10,706 nt of DNA from NCBI RefSeq assembly GCF_051961875.1, contig NZ_JBQCCV010000316.1, positions 1 to 10,706 on the forward strand, given 5' to 3'. The first letter of the stretch is position 1, and each line of letters opens with the position of its first letter. Below, piece after piece: positions 1-6,744 of the stretch. The notes under the pieces were generated by a model. That model saw only the letters and a program-made list of their open reading frames with translations, searched no databases and was not told the DNA's origin. Source of the stretch: Intrasporangium_A sp051961875 (GTDB lineage: Bacteria; Actinomycetota; Actinomycetes; Actinomycetales; Dermatophilaceae). A program made the translations under genes and the position numbers.

Positions 1-83
1 CCGCCCGGGCGCCGGCGAGTGCGGCCCGGCGCCGGGGGTCGGCTCTGCCGAGCGAGAGAGCCCTCGCCGGCGCCACGCGGTGG

Positions 84-116
84 GGCGGGGACCCGCGCGT
101 TGGCCGGGGCCCCGCC
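84..116 (-). terminator. Candidate terminator hairpin after the leftward operon
   Basis: A near-perfect inverted repeat lies 21 nt past the transglutaminase stop codon. Arms 84-90 and 110-116 (GGCGGGG / CCCCGCC) pair over 7 bp. After one mismatch (91/109), 92-95 and 105-108 add 4 bp around a 9-nt loop. No T-run follows on the minus strand, so this would be a tractless hairpin of the kind often proposed for high-GC actinobacteria. Smaller hairpins lie just beyond it (TCGGC/GCCGA at 39-51, alternatively GGCTCT/AGAGCC at 41-62). No gene is seen in 1-137. Confidence 0.5.
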
Positions 117-137
117 TCTCTTCATGTGCGGGGCGGA

Positions 138-2450
138 TCAGCCCCGGCCGGTGAACCGTTCGGCCAGGCGGCGCCAGACCGAGACGCCCGCCTCGGGCCA
201 GAGGAAGGCGCGGGCCCGGGTGGACATGGCCCGGGTGCGCCCGACGTGCCGGCGGATGCTGCGGATGTCCTCGTGCAGCGCCTGCGTCTGTTCGGCCGTG
301 GTGCGCTCGGGCCGGTCGTACCTCGTCCGCTCGAGCGTTGCGGTGACCCGGCGCACCGCCGTGGCGTTGGCCTCGTCGAGGTGGCCGTCGCGGATCACGT
401 GGTTGCGCCAGGTGCGCAGCGTCCCGCCCTCGGGTGGGTCGATCCCGAGGTCGCGCAGGTGTGAGGTGAGGTCGTCCCAGTCCGCCTCCACGAGATCCTG
501 TTGCGTGACCGCCCGCCGTCGCCGTCGCCGTCGCATCAGGGCTGCGGTGATCGGCATGGCGAACACGGCGAGGAGCGCGACGCCCAAGCCGACCAGTGTC
601 AGCACCCCGCGGAGAGTGATGAAGCCGGTCACCTGGTCCCACAGAGTCGGCTCGGGGGCGACCACGTTGGGCTGGTCGAGGCCGGGGCGGCCCGTCCGGC
701 TCGGTGCGGCGGTGGTCTTGCCCGGCTCTGGGGCCTGCTGGCCCGCGCCCGTCGAGCCGGGGGTAGCGCCCTGGATGGTGTAGGCCGGTGGAGCGCCGGA
801 GCGCGCGCCGGGGGTCGGCTCGAAGCGGAGCCAGCCGAACCCGGCGAAGTACAGCTCCGGCCAGGCATGCGCGTCGGACGCGCGGACGACGTACTCTTCG
901 CCCTGCTGCTCACCGGGTAGGAACCCGATCGCCATCCGGGCTGGGATGCCCTGGGCCCGGGCGAGCATGACCATCGCGGTCGCGAACTGGACGCAGTAGC
1001 CGACCTTGGTGACGCGGAAGTTGGTGATCGGGTCGAGGAAGCGGCCCTGCTTGTCGCGTTGCCGATCAGGTAGGTCGAGGCTGTAGGTGTAGATGCTCGT
1101 GTCGCGCAGGTGGTCCTGGATCGCGATCGCCTTGTCGAGCTCGGTTTGCTTGCCGCGGGTCACCTGGTCGGACCACGAGATGACGGTGCCCCGCGCGACG
1201 TCGGGAATCTCGAGGTCCTCCGCACGCACCTCTGGTCCCGTCGGCGGGCTCGCCTGCTCGAGCTGGGCCGCCAGGGGAGCGGCGTCGGCGTAGGTGACGC
1301 GATAGCTCGAGACCGCCTCGCCGACCCGGATGTCCCCGGTGACCGGGTTCTGGCGCCAGGGGATCCCCTCCATCGAGACGGCGACGACCGGGTAGGGAGC
1401 GGCGATGTTCGGGGCGCGCAGCGTGTTGTTGCTCACCGTCATCGTGTAGTCCTTGCCCCGGGTCGGGGGTGCGACACCCGGACCCCTCGCGTCGTCCACG
1501 TCCCCGACCCATTCACCGTCCGAGCTGTAGAGGGACGTCGCGAGGACCCGGAGCGGCGGGCGCGGGCCCGTCGTCGTGTAGCTGAGCACGGGGGTCTGGT
1601 CGCTGCTCGTCAGGCTCTTGGTCAGGTCGAGGGTGTTGGCGAACCCCACCGTGCCGGTGCCTCCCGCGCCGCCGCTGCGACCCAGTCCTTCCGCGAGGTA
1701 GCGGGGTGGGAAGTGTGGCACGAGGACCGGCACGATGAGCGCGAGGACGAGCCCGATGAGCCCGAGGCGCACGGCGCCGCCTGAGAAGGACCGCTCCGCC
1801 TGGCGGCTGTGGGACTCGACCCCGGCGACCCCGTCGTACCCCGTGTCGTCCTGACCCACCGACGTCGTCGTGCTCCAGCCCATGAAGCGGCTGCGCGCGG
1901 TCGTATGGAGCATTGCGAGCCAGAGCACGACGGGCAGCACGAAGTAGCGCGGATCGAGTGCCTCGGAGCCGTTGGCCGCGGTGATGAGGTAGGCCGTGAG
2001 GAGCGGCAGCCCGGCTGCAGCCGGCGCTCGCCACGTCGCCGCCAACGCGTCGACGGCGATGGCGAGGGCGCTCCCGATGACGACGAGGCAGAACGTGACG
2101 CCCGCCGTCAGCGGTGCCGGGGCGGTGTAGCGCTGGATCGTCTCGTACGCCTCCGTGGCGAGGAAGCCCAGGCCGTCCCAGGTCTCACGAGTCGGCAGGA
2201 ACCCTGACAACGTGTCCTGCCCGAACCGCCACACGATGACGTAGCCGACGACGACGAGCTGCACGGCGACGACTGCCGGCCGGGAGGCGGTCAGGCCACG
2301 CATGACGAGGCCGATCGCCGCCGTCAGCGCGACGAAGACCGTGACCTGGGAGAACCACTCCGTCGACGAGAAGAGCGAGGTGACCGGGTAGGCCGCGGCC
2401 AAGGTCGCGAGGGCCCCGAGGATGGTGATCCGCCACCGCCGCCGCGTCAT
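138..2450 (-). CDS. TgpA-like membrane transglutaminase-fold protein
   Basis: This 770-residue membrane protein has a periplasm-side/extracytoplasmic transglutaminase-like domain. About seven hydrophobic segments lie at residues 8-27, 35-51, 58-75, 114-134, 146-160, 168-184 and 227-246 (TgpA N-terminal/DUF3488-like part). The soluble domain follows, with putative nucleophile C486 (GYCVQFA) and H528 (DAHAWPELYF). The third triad position is Glu, E544 (RFEPTP). The 42- and 16-residue spacings fit TgpA. A Pro/Gly/Ala/Thr-rich linker leads to a final membrane segment (about 616-637). Seven arginines follow, encoded partly by three GCCGTC copies at 515-532, then a cytoplasmic DUF4129-like tail. 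The ATG at 2450 overlaps the DUF58 stop as ATGA and has GGGAG 7 nt upstream (2458-2462). The frame stays open upstream to 2921, but that part overlaps DUF58 and looks non-coding. The substrate is unknown. Cell-wall peptide modification or proteolysis is inference. Confidence 0.9.
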   Translation of the reverse strand: MTRRRWRITILGALATLAAAYPVTSLFSSTEWFSQVTVFVALTAAIGLVMRGLTASRPAVVAVQLVVVGYVIVWRFGQDTLSGFLPTRETWDGLGFLATEAYETIQRYTAPAPLTAGVTFCLVVIGSALAIAVDALAATWRAPAAAGLPLLTAYLITAANGSEALDPRYFVLPVVLWLAMLHTTARSRFMGWSTTTSVGQDDTGYDGVAGVESHSRQAERSFSGGAVRLGLIGLVLALIVPVLVPHFPPRYLAEGLGRSGGAGGTGTVGFANTLDLTKSLTSSDQTPVLSYTTTGPRPPLRVLATSLYSSDGEWVGDVDDARGPGVAPPTRGKDYTMTVSNNTLRAPNIAAPYPVVAVSMEGIPWRQNPVTGDIRVGEAVSSYRVTYADAAPLAAQLEQASPPTGPEVRAEDLEIPDVARGTVISWSDQVTRGKQTELDKAIAIQDHLRDTSIYTYSLDLPDRQRDKQGRFLDPITNFRVTKVGYCVQFATAMVMLARAQGIPARMAIGFLPGEQQGEEYVVRASDAHAWPELYFAGFGWLRFEPTPGARSGAPPAYTIQGATPGSTGAGQQAPEPGKTTAAPSRTGRPGLDQPNVVAPEPTLWDQVTGFITLRGVLTLVGLGVALLAVFAMPITAALMRRRRRRRAVTQQDLVEADWDDLTSHLRDLGIDPPEGGTLRTWRNHVIRDGHLDEANATAVRRVTATLERTRYDRPERTTAEQTQALHEDIRSIRRHVGRTRAMSTRARAFLWPEAGVSVWRRLAERFTGRG

Positions 2451-3694
2451 TGCCGTGCTCCCACGGTGACGGTCGTCAGCACGTCCCACGTGTGACCGAT
2501 GTCGTCGCCCCGGCTGACCGGCACGGCTCGCCAACCGGCGAGCCGCAGCACGTCGACGTGGGTCCCGACGGCGTCCGCATCGGGCGCGCTGCCGAAGGTC
2601 GAGGCGTCGAGGACGAGCGCGAGGCCCGTCGTGCCGACCTGGCGCAGGCTGGCGACGCGTGCGGTCACCTCTGGGTCGGAGGGCCCGATGACGGCGACGA
2701 CGAAGCCGCCGGCCTCGGTGAGCGCCTGGGCCGCCCGGAGGACGTCGTCCTCGCCCGTCTCCTCGCGCGGCTGGGTCACCGCGAGGGTGCCGAGGATCTC
2801 GTCGATCGTCATCGGGTCCCCGGCCCGGGTCGTGTCGACCGTCTCGACGCAGACGAGGTGGACGGCATACCCGTTGTCGGTGAGGTGCGCAGCGATCGAG
2901 GCGAGAGCGGTCACGGCCCATTCGAACGAGCCGGTGGCGCCGCTGCCGCCGTGCGCGGACGGGCGGGGATCGAGCAGCAGGACGGCCCGTCGCTGTGCGG
3001 GTCGGTCCTCCTGCCGGACCATGAGGTCGCCGGTGCGGGCGGTCGAGGGCCAGTGGATCCGCCGCAGGTCGTCGCCGTCGCGGTACTCGCGGACGGTCAC
3101 GTCGTCCTCGCCGTGGAGCGCGAGCAGGTGGGCCTGCTCGCCCTCGGAGCCGACGCCAGAGCTGGGCTGGCGGCTCGCGGACAGCGGGTGCACCGCCGGG
3201 AGCACCACGAGATCGGCCGTCCCCTCGAGGACGGCGCTGCGGATGGCGAGGCCGAAGGGGTCGGTCACCTCGGCGCCGAGCGGTCCGAGCGGATGATGGC
3301 CCCGCAGGTGAGACCGGACGCTGTACTCGACCGTCCGGCTCTGCCGCGGCGAGATGCGTCCGACGACGAAGCGCGGCCGGTCGCCGAGGACGTAGTCGAG
3401 CCGTTCCTCCGCGAGGAAGAGGGGGGTGGTCTGCGGCGACACGTTCTGCAGAGTCATCGTGACGTGGGCCACCTGGCCGACGCTGACCCGGTCGGGCGAG
3501 ATGTGCCGCTCGATCCGCATCCGGGTCCGGCGCGTCCGGACGACCAGGGCCGCGGCGAACGGCAGGGCGACGGCGAGCACGCCGAAGCGGATGAGGTCGA
3601 CGAAGCCGAAGGCGACGCCGGCGAGGACCAGCACGATCCCCGCGCCGACGAGTGCCTTGCCCCGTGTCGTCAGGAGGCTGCGCAGCGGTCCCAT
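2447..3694 (-). CDS. DUF58 domain-containing membrane protein
   Basis: This 415-residue protein is the middle member of the MoxR-DUF58-transglutaminase set. Two hydrophobic segments near the N-terminus (about 14-32 and 36-52) are followed by a basic RTRRTRMR stretch. A beta-rich region (about 60-170) follows. The DUF58 signature is at 203-224: EYRDGDD, then RRIHWPSTARTGDLMVRQ, matching the family's R-x-GD-x-R-x-I-x-W-x-x-[ST]AR pattern. A vWA-like stretch (LLLDPR, about 239-244) begins the C-terminal half. DUF58 proteins are thought to work with MoxR ATPases, and no enzyme activity is known. The ATG at 3694 is 13 bp after the MoxR stop, and a GAGGG (3705-3709) that overlaps this stop may serve as ribosome binding site. 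The 4-bp ATGA overlap with the next gene suggests translational coupling. Family assignment is firm. The role in the cell is not established. Confidence 0.92.
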   Translation of the reverse strand: MGPLRSLLTTRGKALVGAGIVLVLAGVAFGFVDLIRFGVLAVALPFAAALVVRTRRTRMRIERHISPDRVSVGQVAHVTMTLQNVSPQTTPLFLAEERLDYVLGDRPRFVVGRISPRQSRTVEYSVRSHLRGHHPLGPLGAEVTDPFGLAIRSAVLEGTADLVVLPAVHPLSASRQPSSGVGSEGEQAHLLALHGEDDVTVREYRDGDDLRRIHWPSTARTGDLMVRQEDRPAQRRAVLLLDPRPSAHGGSGATGSFEWAVTALASIAAHLTDNGYAVHLVCVETVDTTRAGDPMTIDEILGTLAVTQPREETGEDDVLRAAQALTEAGGFVVAVIGPSDPEVTARVASLRQVGTTGLALVLDASTFGSAPDADAVGTHVDVLRLAGWRAVPVSRGDDIGHTWDVLTTVTVGARQ

Positions 3695-3707
3695 CCCGGC
3701 CCCGCCC

Positions 3708-4691
<984 letters not shown>

Positions 4692-4753
4692 GCTTCCTCC
4701 GGTTCCCCCTGTCGGACGCACCAACCGATGGCGGGCGCGTGTGTCGTCACGCG

Positions 4754-4781
4754 ATCTTCCCTCATCGGCCGCTCTCCTCAA
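4754..4781 (-). promoter_or_regulatory. Possible moxR operon promoter
   Basis: On the minus strand, TTGAGG (4781 to 4776) resembles a -35 hexamer. GAAGAT (4759 to 4754), after a 16-bp spacer, keeps the important A2, A5 and T6 of a -10. Transcription would start near 4747, giving a leader of about 55 nt before the GTG at 4691. The hexamer match is weak. Support comes mainly from position, just downstream of the composite repeat at 4791-4806. Confidence 0.3.
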
Positions 4782-4790
4782 AGGGGTTCC

Positions 4791-4806
4791 CTCCACTTTC
4801 CTCCAC
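4791..4806 (-). promoter_or_regulatory. Candidate MraZ box pair upstream of moxR (site A1)
   Basis: The minus strand reads GTGGAGGAAAGTGGAG, two identical hexamers exactly 10 bp apart. The layout matches the 10-bp-period direct repeats bound by MraZ-family regulators (in E. coli, TGGGN repeats with 5-nt spacers). It points toward moxR and ends 9 bp before the candidate -35 hexamer. It agrees with the other three copies in the window at all fixed positions. Binding by MraZ is inference. Confidence 0.6.
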
Positions 4807-4919
4807 CCCAGGCGCACCCGCGACGCACTTGCGGTCCTTCTCCAACGAGACAGGCATGCCGCCCGGTTCGCTCCCGCTCGGGGCGCAGGTCGCGGCCCAT
4901 CCCAGCGCGCGCTGCCCCG

Positions 4920-4935
4920 CTCCACTTCACACCAC
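4920..4935 (-). promoter_or_regulatory. Candidate MraZ box pair in mid-intergenic region (site A2)
   Basis: The minus strand reads GTGGTGTGAAGTGGAG, again two hexamers with a 10-bp period and an AA-containing spacer. It lies between the moxR-side and mraZ-side sites, 229 bp upstream of the moxR start and 141 bp upstream of the mraZ start. It could help regulate either direction or help an oligomeric regulator bridge sites. Function is inferred from similarity to the other copies. Confidence 0.55.
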
Positions 4936-4996
4936 CGGGGCTGACCTGCGGAAACAGGGATCAAGTGGAGGCAATTCTGTCCATTTTCCGACGATG

Positions 4997-5042
4997 GTGG
5001 TGCAAAGTGGAGTACGGTGGGGCATCACGGAACGCGGTGGAT
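4997..5042 (+). promoter_or_regulatory. Candidate MraZ operator upstream of mraZ (site A3)
   Basis: Direct repeats lie on a strict 10-bp ladder: GTGGTG at 4997, GTGGAG at 5007 and GTGGGG at 5017. A degenerate ACGGAA follows at 5027 and GTGGAT at 5037. The first 16 bases share the composite motif of the other three sites. A three-repeat cluster just upstream of mraZ is the classic MraZ operator arrangement, so autoregulation is the natural reading. An extra GTGGAG at 4965 is out of phase. The array ends about 20 bp before the mraZ ribosome binding site. Confidence 0.7.
5013..5018 (+). promoter_or_regulatory. Possible mraZ -10 hexamer
   Basis: TACGGT fits the actinobacterial TANNNT -10 pattern and lies inside the repeat array, so a bound regulator would block it. 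No convincing -35 is at normal distance. TTCCGA (4986-4991) is 21 bp upstream, which is too far. Transcription would start near 5025, giving a leader of about 50 nt. The call is weak. Confidence 0.25.
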
Positions 5043-5075
5043 CGCCCAGGGTCGAAGAAGGGGAGGTGGCCGACC

Positions 5076-5507
5076 ATGTTTCTCGGGACGCACACCCCTC
5101 GCCTGGACGACAAGGGGCGGCTCTTCCTTCCGGCGAAGTACCGCGAGCGCCTCGCGGGGGGTCTCGTGGTGACCCGCGGCCAGGAGCGCAGCCTCTACAT
5201 CTATCCGATGGACGAGTTCGTCAAGGTGGCCGAGCAGATGCGCCAGGCACCCACGACGTCGAAGGCGGCCCGCGACTACATGCGCGTCTTCCTCTCGGGC
5301 GCCTCCGACGAGATCCCGGACAAGCAGGGGCGGTTCACGATCCCGGCCAACCTCCGGCAGTACGCGGCCCTCGACCGCGAGGTCACCGTCATCGGCGCGG
5401 GGTCCCGCCTCGAGGTCTGGGACACCACGGTCTGGAACGACTACCTCGCGGCGACCGAGCAGAGCTACGCCGACACGGCCGAGGAGGTGATCCCCGGCCT
5501 GTTCTGA
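5076..5507 (+). CDS. mraZ: Transcriptional regulator MraZ
   Basis: This 143-residue protein has the two AbrB-like SpoVT/MraZ half-domains. The first carries DDKGRLFLPAKYR (11-23) and the second PDKQGRFTIPANLR (81-94). The DxxGR arginines R15 and R86 are the expected DNA contacts. MraZ forms ring-shaped oligomers that bind spaced direct repeats upstream of its own gene and controls the dcw cluster, as repressor in E. coli. The length and the opening MFLGTHTPRLDDKGRLFLPA are typical of actinobacteria. The ATG at 5076 has GGAGG at 5062-5066, 9 nt upstream. It is the first gene of the rightward operon, with candidate binding repeats just upstream and a further copy just downstream. Confidence 0.97.
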   Translation: MFLGTHTPRLDDKGRLFLPAKYRERLAGGLVVTRGQERSLYIYPMDEFVKVAEQMRQAPTTSKAARDYMRVFLSGASDEIPDKQGRFTIPANLRQYAALDREVTVIGAGSRLEVWDTTVWNDYLAATEQSYADTAEEVIPGLF

Positions 5508-5623
5508 CCCCAGACCGTGCGCCTGCGCGCCGGCCTCCAGCCGCTTCGCTCCCGTGACGACTTCCCCCGTCCCGGGCGACGCAGCGGATGGGGACCAGTC
5601 CTCAGGCCCGAGCCGACCCCGAC

Positions 5624-5639
5624 CTCCACCTTCCACCAC
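5624..5639 (-). promoter_or_regulatory. Candidate MraZ box pair between mraZ and rsmH (site A4)
   Basis: The minus strand reads GTGGTGGAAGGTGGAG. It is the fourth copy of the composite motif, inside the rightward operon and in opposite orientation to it, 97 bp before the rsmH ATG. No promoter hexamers are visible here; the stretch from 5508 to 5736 has no TA dinucleotide, hence no TANNNT. It may be an internal operator or an auxiliary site for looping. Both are inference. Confidence 0.5.
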
Positions 5640-5642
5640 CCG

Positions 5643-5669
5643 ATGACAGCGCTCACCAGTCGGCGATGA
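5643..5669 (+). CDS. Possible 8-codon leader ORF 1
   Basis: An ATG at 5643 opens an 8-codon frame (MTALTSRR). Its TGA (5667-5669) overlaps the ATG of the next mini-ORF as ATGA. There is no Shine-Dalgarno sequence, as the preceding bases are C/A-rich. Translation is doubtful. It is listed because of the chained ATGA overlaps that lead to rsmH. Confidence 0.15.
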   Translation: MTALTSRR

Positions 5670-5740
5670 CGGCCCATCGAGCACCAGGCAGCACCACCAC
5701 AGCACGACCCACCAGCAGCACCACGAGAGGGCGACGATGA
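5666..5740 (+). CDS. Possible 24-codon leader ORF 2 coupled to rsmH
   Basis: The ATG at 5666 opens 24 codons rich in Thr, Arg and Ser. The TGA at 5738-5740 overlaps the rsmH ATG (5737) as ATGA, the usual sign of translational coupling. The rsmH ribosome binding site lies within its last codons. No own Shine-Dalgarno sequence is visible. The open frame is partly a by-product of the absence of T in 5678-5737, since no stop codon is possible there. Low confidence as a gene. Confidence 0.2.
   Translation: MTAHRAPGSTTTARPTSSTTRGRR
5678..5737 (+). other. 60-nt T-free C/A-rich rsmH leader
   Basis: No T occurs in these 60 bases. The stretch contains four imperfect AGCAC units, at 5680 and 5690 (AGCACCA), 5701 (AGCACGA) and 5717 (AGCACCA), then GAGAGGG (5725-5731), which is the rsmH ribosome binding site 5 nt before the ATG. 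The mRNA would have no U here and should be largely unstructured, which may aid ribosome loading. The rest of the mraZ-rsmH spacer (5508-5677) holds site A4 and no clear terminator. Confidence 0.5.
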
Positions 5741-6744
5741 CGGACCGAGGACAGGCGCAGGACCGCCACGTCCCCGTCCTTCGCGACCGCATCCTCGACC
5801 TGCTCGAGCCCGCCCTGGGGACCCCCGGGGCGGTCCACGTCGATGCGACGCTCGGGATGGGCGGGCACGCGGAGGGCGTGCTCGAGCGGTTCCCAGAGGC
5901 AACGGTCGTCGGCATCGACCGTGACCGGGAGGCGCTCACCCTGGCCGGTGGGCGTCTCGAGCGGTTCGGCGAGCGGTTCGTCCCGGTCCATGCCGTCTAC
6001 GACGAGATCGGTGCCGTGCTCGACGGGCTCGGCATCGCCGCGGTCCAGGGCGTCCTGTTCGACCTCGGGGTCTCGTCGCTGCAGCTGGACGAGACCGACC
6101 GGGGCTTCGCCTACCGGGTCGACGCACCGCTCGACATGCGGATGGACCAGTCGAGCGGACCGACGGCGGCCGACGTCCTCAACCCCTACTCCGCCGCCGA
6201 CCTCGCGCGGGTCCGGCGGGACTACGGCGAGGAGCGGTACGCACGCCGGATCGCGGCCGAGGTGCTGCGCGAGCGCGAGCGGGAGCCCTTCACGACCTCC
6301 GGCCGGCTCGTCGAGCTGCTGCGCCGCGCCATCCCCATGGCCTCGCAGCGGCAGAGCGGCCACCCGGCCAAGCGCACCTTCCAGGCCCTCCGGATCGAGG
6401 TCAACGACGAGCTCGGCAGCTGGAGCCGCGCGATCGAGGCGGCTATCACGCGGCTCGCCGTCGGGGGCCGGATCGCGGTCCTGTCCTACCACTCGCTCGA
6501 GGACCGCATCACCAAGCGGGCACTCACCGCCGGAGCCCGCTCGACCGCCCCGCCCGGGCTACCCGTCGAGCTGCCCGAGCACGCGCCGTACCTCCGCCTC
6601 TTGACGCGCGGCGCCGAGGAGCCGAGCGAGGCGGAGGTCATCGCGAACCCGCGCGCCGCCTCGGCGCGGCTCCGCGTCGCCGAACGCACCCGAGACACGA
6701 CAGCAGGCACGACCGAGCGCCCGAGGAAGGGGCACACCCGATGA
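5737..6744 (+). CDS. rsmH: 16S rRNA (cytosine-1402-N4)-methyltransferase RsmH
   Basis: This 335-residue SAM-dependent enzyme (MraW) N4-methylates C1402 of 16S rRNA in the decoding centre. Visible motifs are HVPVLRDRILDLL (11-23), the SAM-binding VDATLGMGGHAEGVL (35-49), GIDRDREAL (59-67), VLFDLGVSSLQLD (106-118), FAYRVDAPLDMRMD (124-137), HPAKRTFQALRIEVNDEL (209-226) and LSYHSLEDRITK (249-260). The length is usual, with a short Arg/Thr-rich tail. The ATG at 5737 has GAGAGGG 5 nt upstream and begins just before the conserved HVPVL block. The stop overlaps the next start as ATGA, so the FtsL-like gene is probably translationally coupled. This is its standard place after mraZ. Confidence 0.97.
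   Translation: MTDRGQAQDRHVPVLRDRILDLLEPALGTPGAVHVDATLGMGGHAEGVLERFPEATVVGIDRDREALTLAGGRLERFGERFVPVHAVYDEIGAVLDGLGIAAVQGVLFDLGVSSLQLDETDRGFAYRVDAPLDMRMDQSSGPTAADVLNPYSAADLARVRRDYGEERYARRIAAEVLREREREPFTTSGRLVELLRRAIPMASQRQSGHPAKRTFQALRIEVNDELGSWSRAIEAAITRLAVGGRIAVLSYHSLEDRITKRALTAGARSTAPPGLPVELPEHAPYLRLLTRGAEEPSEAEVIANPRAASARLRVAERTRDTTAGTTERPRKGHTR

Larger units (their letters stand above)
4692..5075. other. Divergent intergenic regulatory region, moxR to mraZ
   Basis: The 384 bp between the two divergent start codons hold no convincing gene. Frames that stay open here lack a good ribosome binding site and family motifs. The stretch carries three composite 10-bp-spaced repeats, two on the minus strand and one on the plus strand. 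It also has an isolated GTGGAG at 4965-4970 and weak promoter-like hexamers for each operon. It is locally richer in A/T than the genes around it (for example 4950-5010), as expected for a promoter region. Confidence 0.85.

Noticed and set aside
515..532. Three tandem GCCGTC units as a meaningful repeat
   Set aside because: They simply encode part of the seven-arginine run after the last membrane segment of the transglutaminase protein. Three units is too short to call a functional repeat.
2451..2921. In-frame upstream extension of the transglutaminase gene, adding 157 residues
   Set aside because: It lies wholly within the DUF58 gene on the same strand, reads as Arg/Asp/Gly-rich out-of-frame translation, and the ATG at 2450 has an ATGA overlap and a fitting ribosome binding site.
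4692..4964. In-frame upstream extension of the MoxR gene to an ATG at 4964
   Set aside because: The added 91 residues are Arg-rich with no family similarity, and they cross the repeat sites and the candidate promoter. GTG at 4691 gives the usual family length.
4965..4970. Isolated GTGGAG as a further composite MraZ site
   Set aside because: No partner hexamer lies 10 bp away, and its distance of 32 bp from the array at 4997 is out of phase. It may be a remnant, but it is not counted as a fifth site.
4739..5557. Plus-strand open frame of 272 codons through the divergent region and mraZ
   Set aside because: It overlaps mraZ in another frame and crosses the operator repeats. No ribosome binding site and no family motifs.
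5508..5640. Terminator after mraZ
   Set aside because: Only short GC stems were found (for example CGTC/GACG around CCCGGG near 5569-5582), with no T-run. Read-through into rsmH is more likely.
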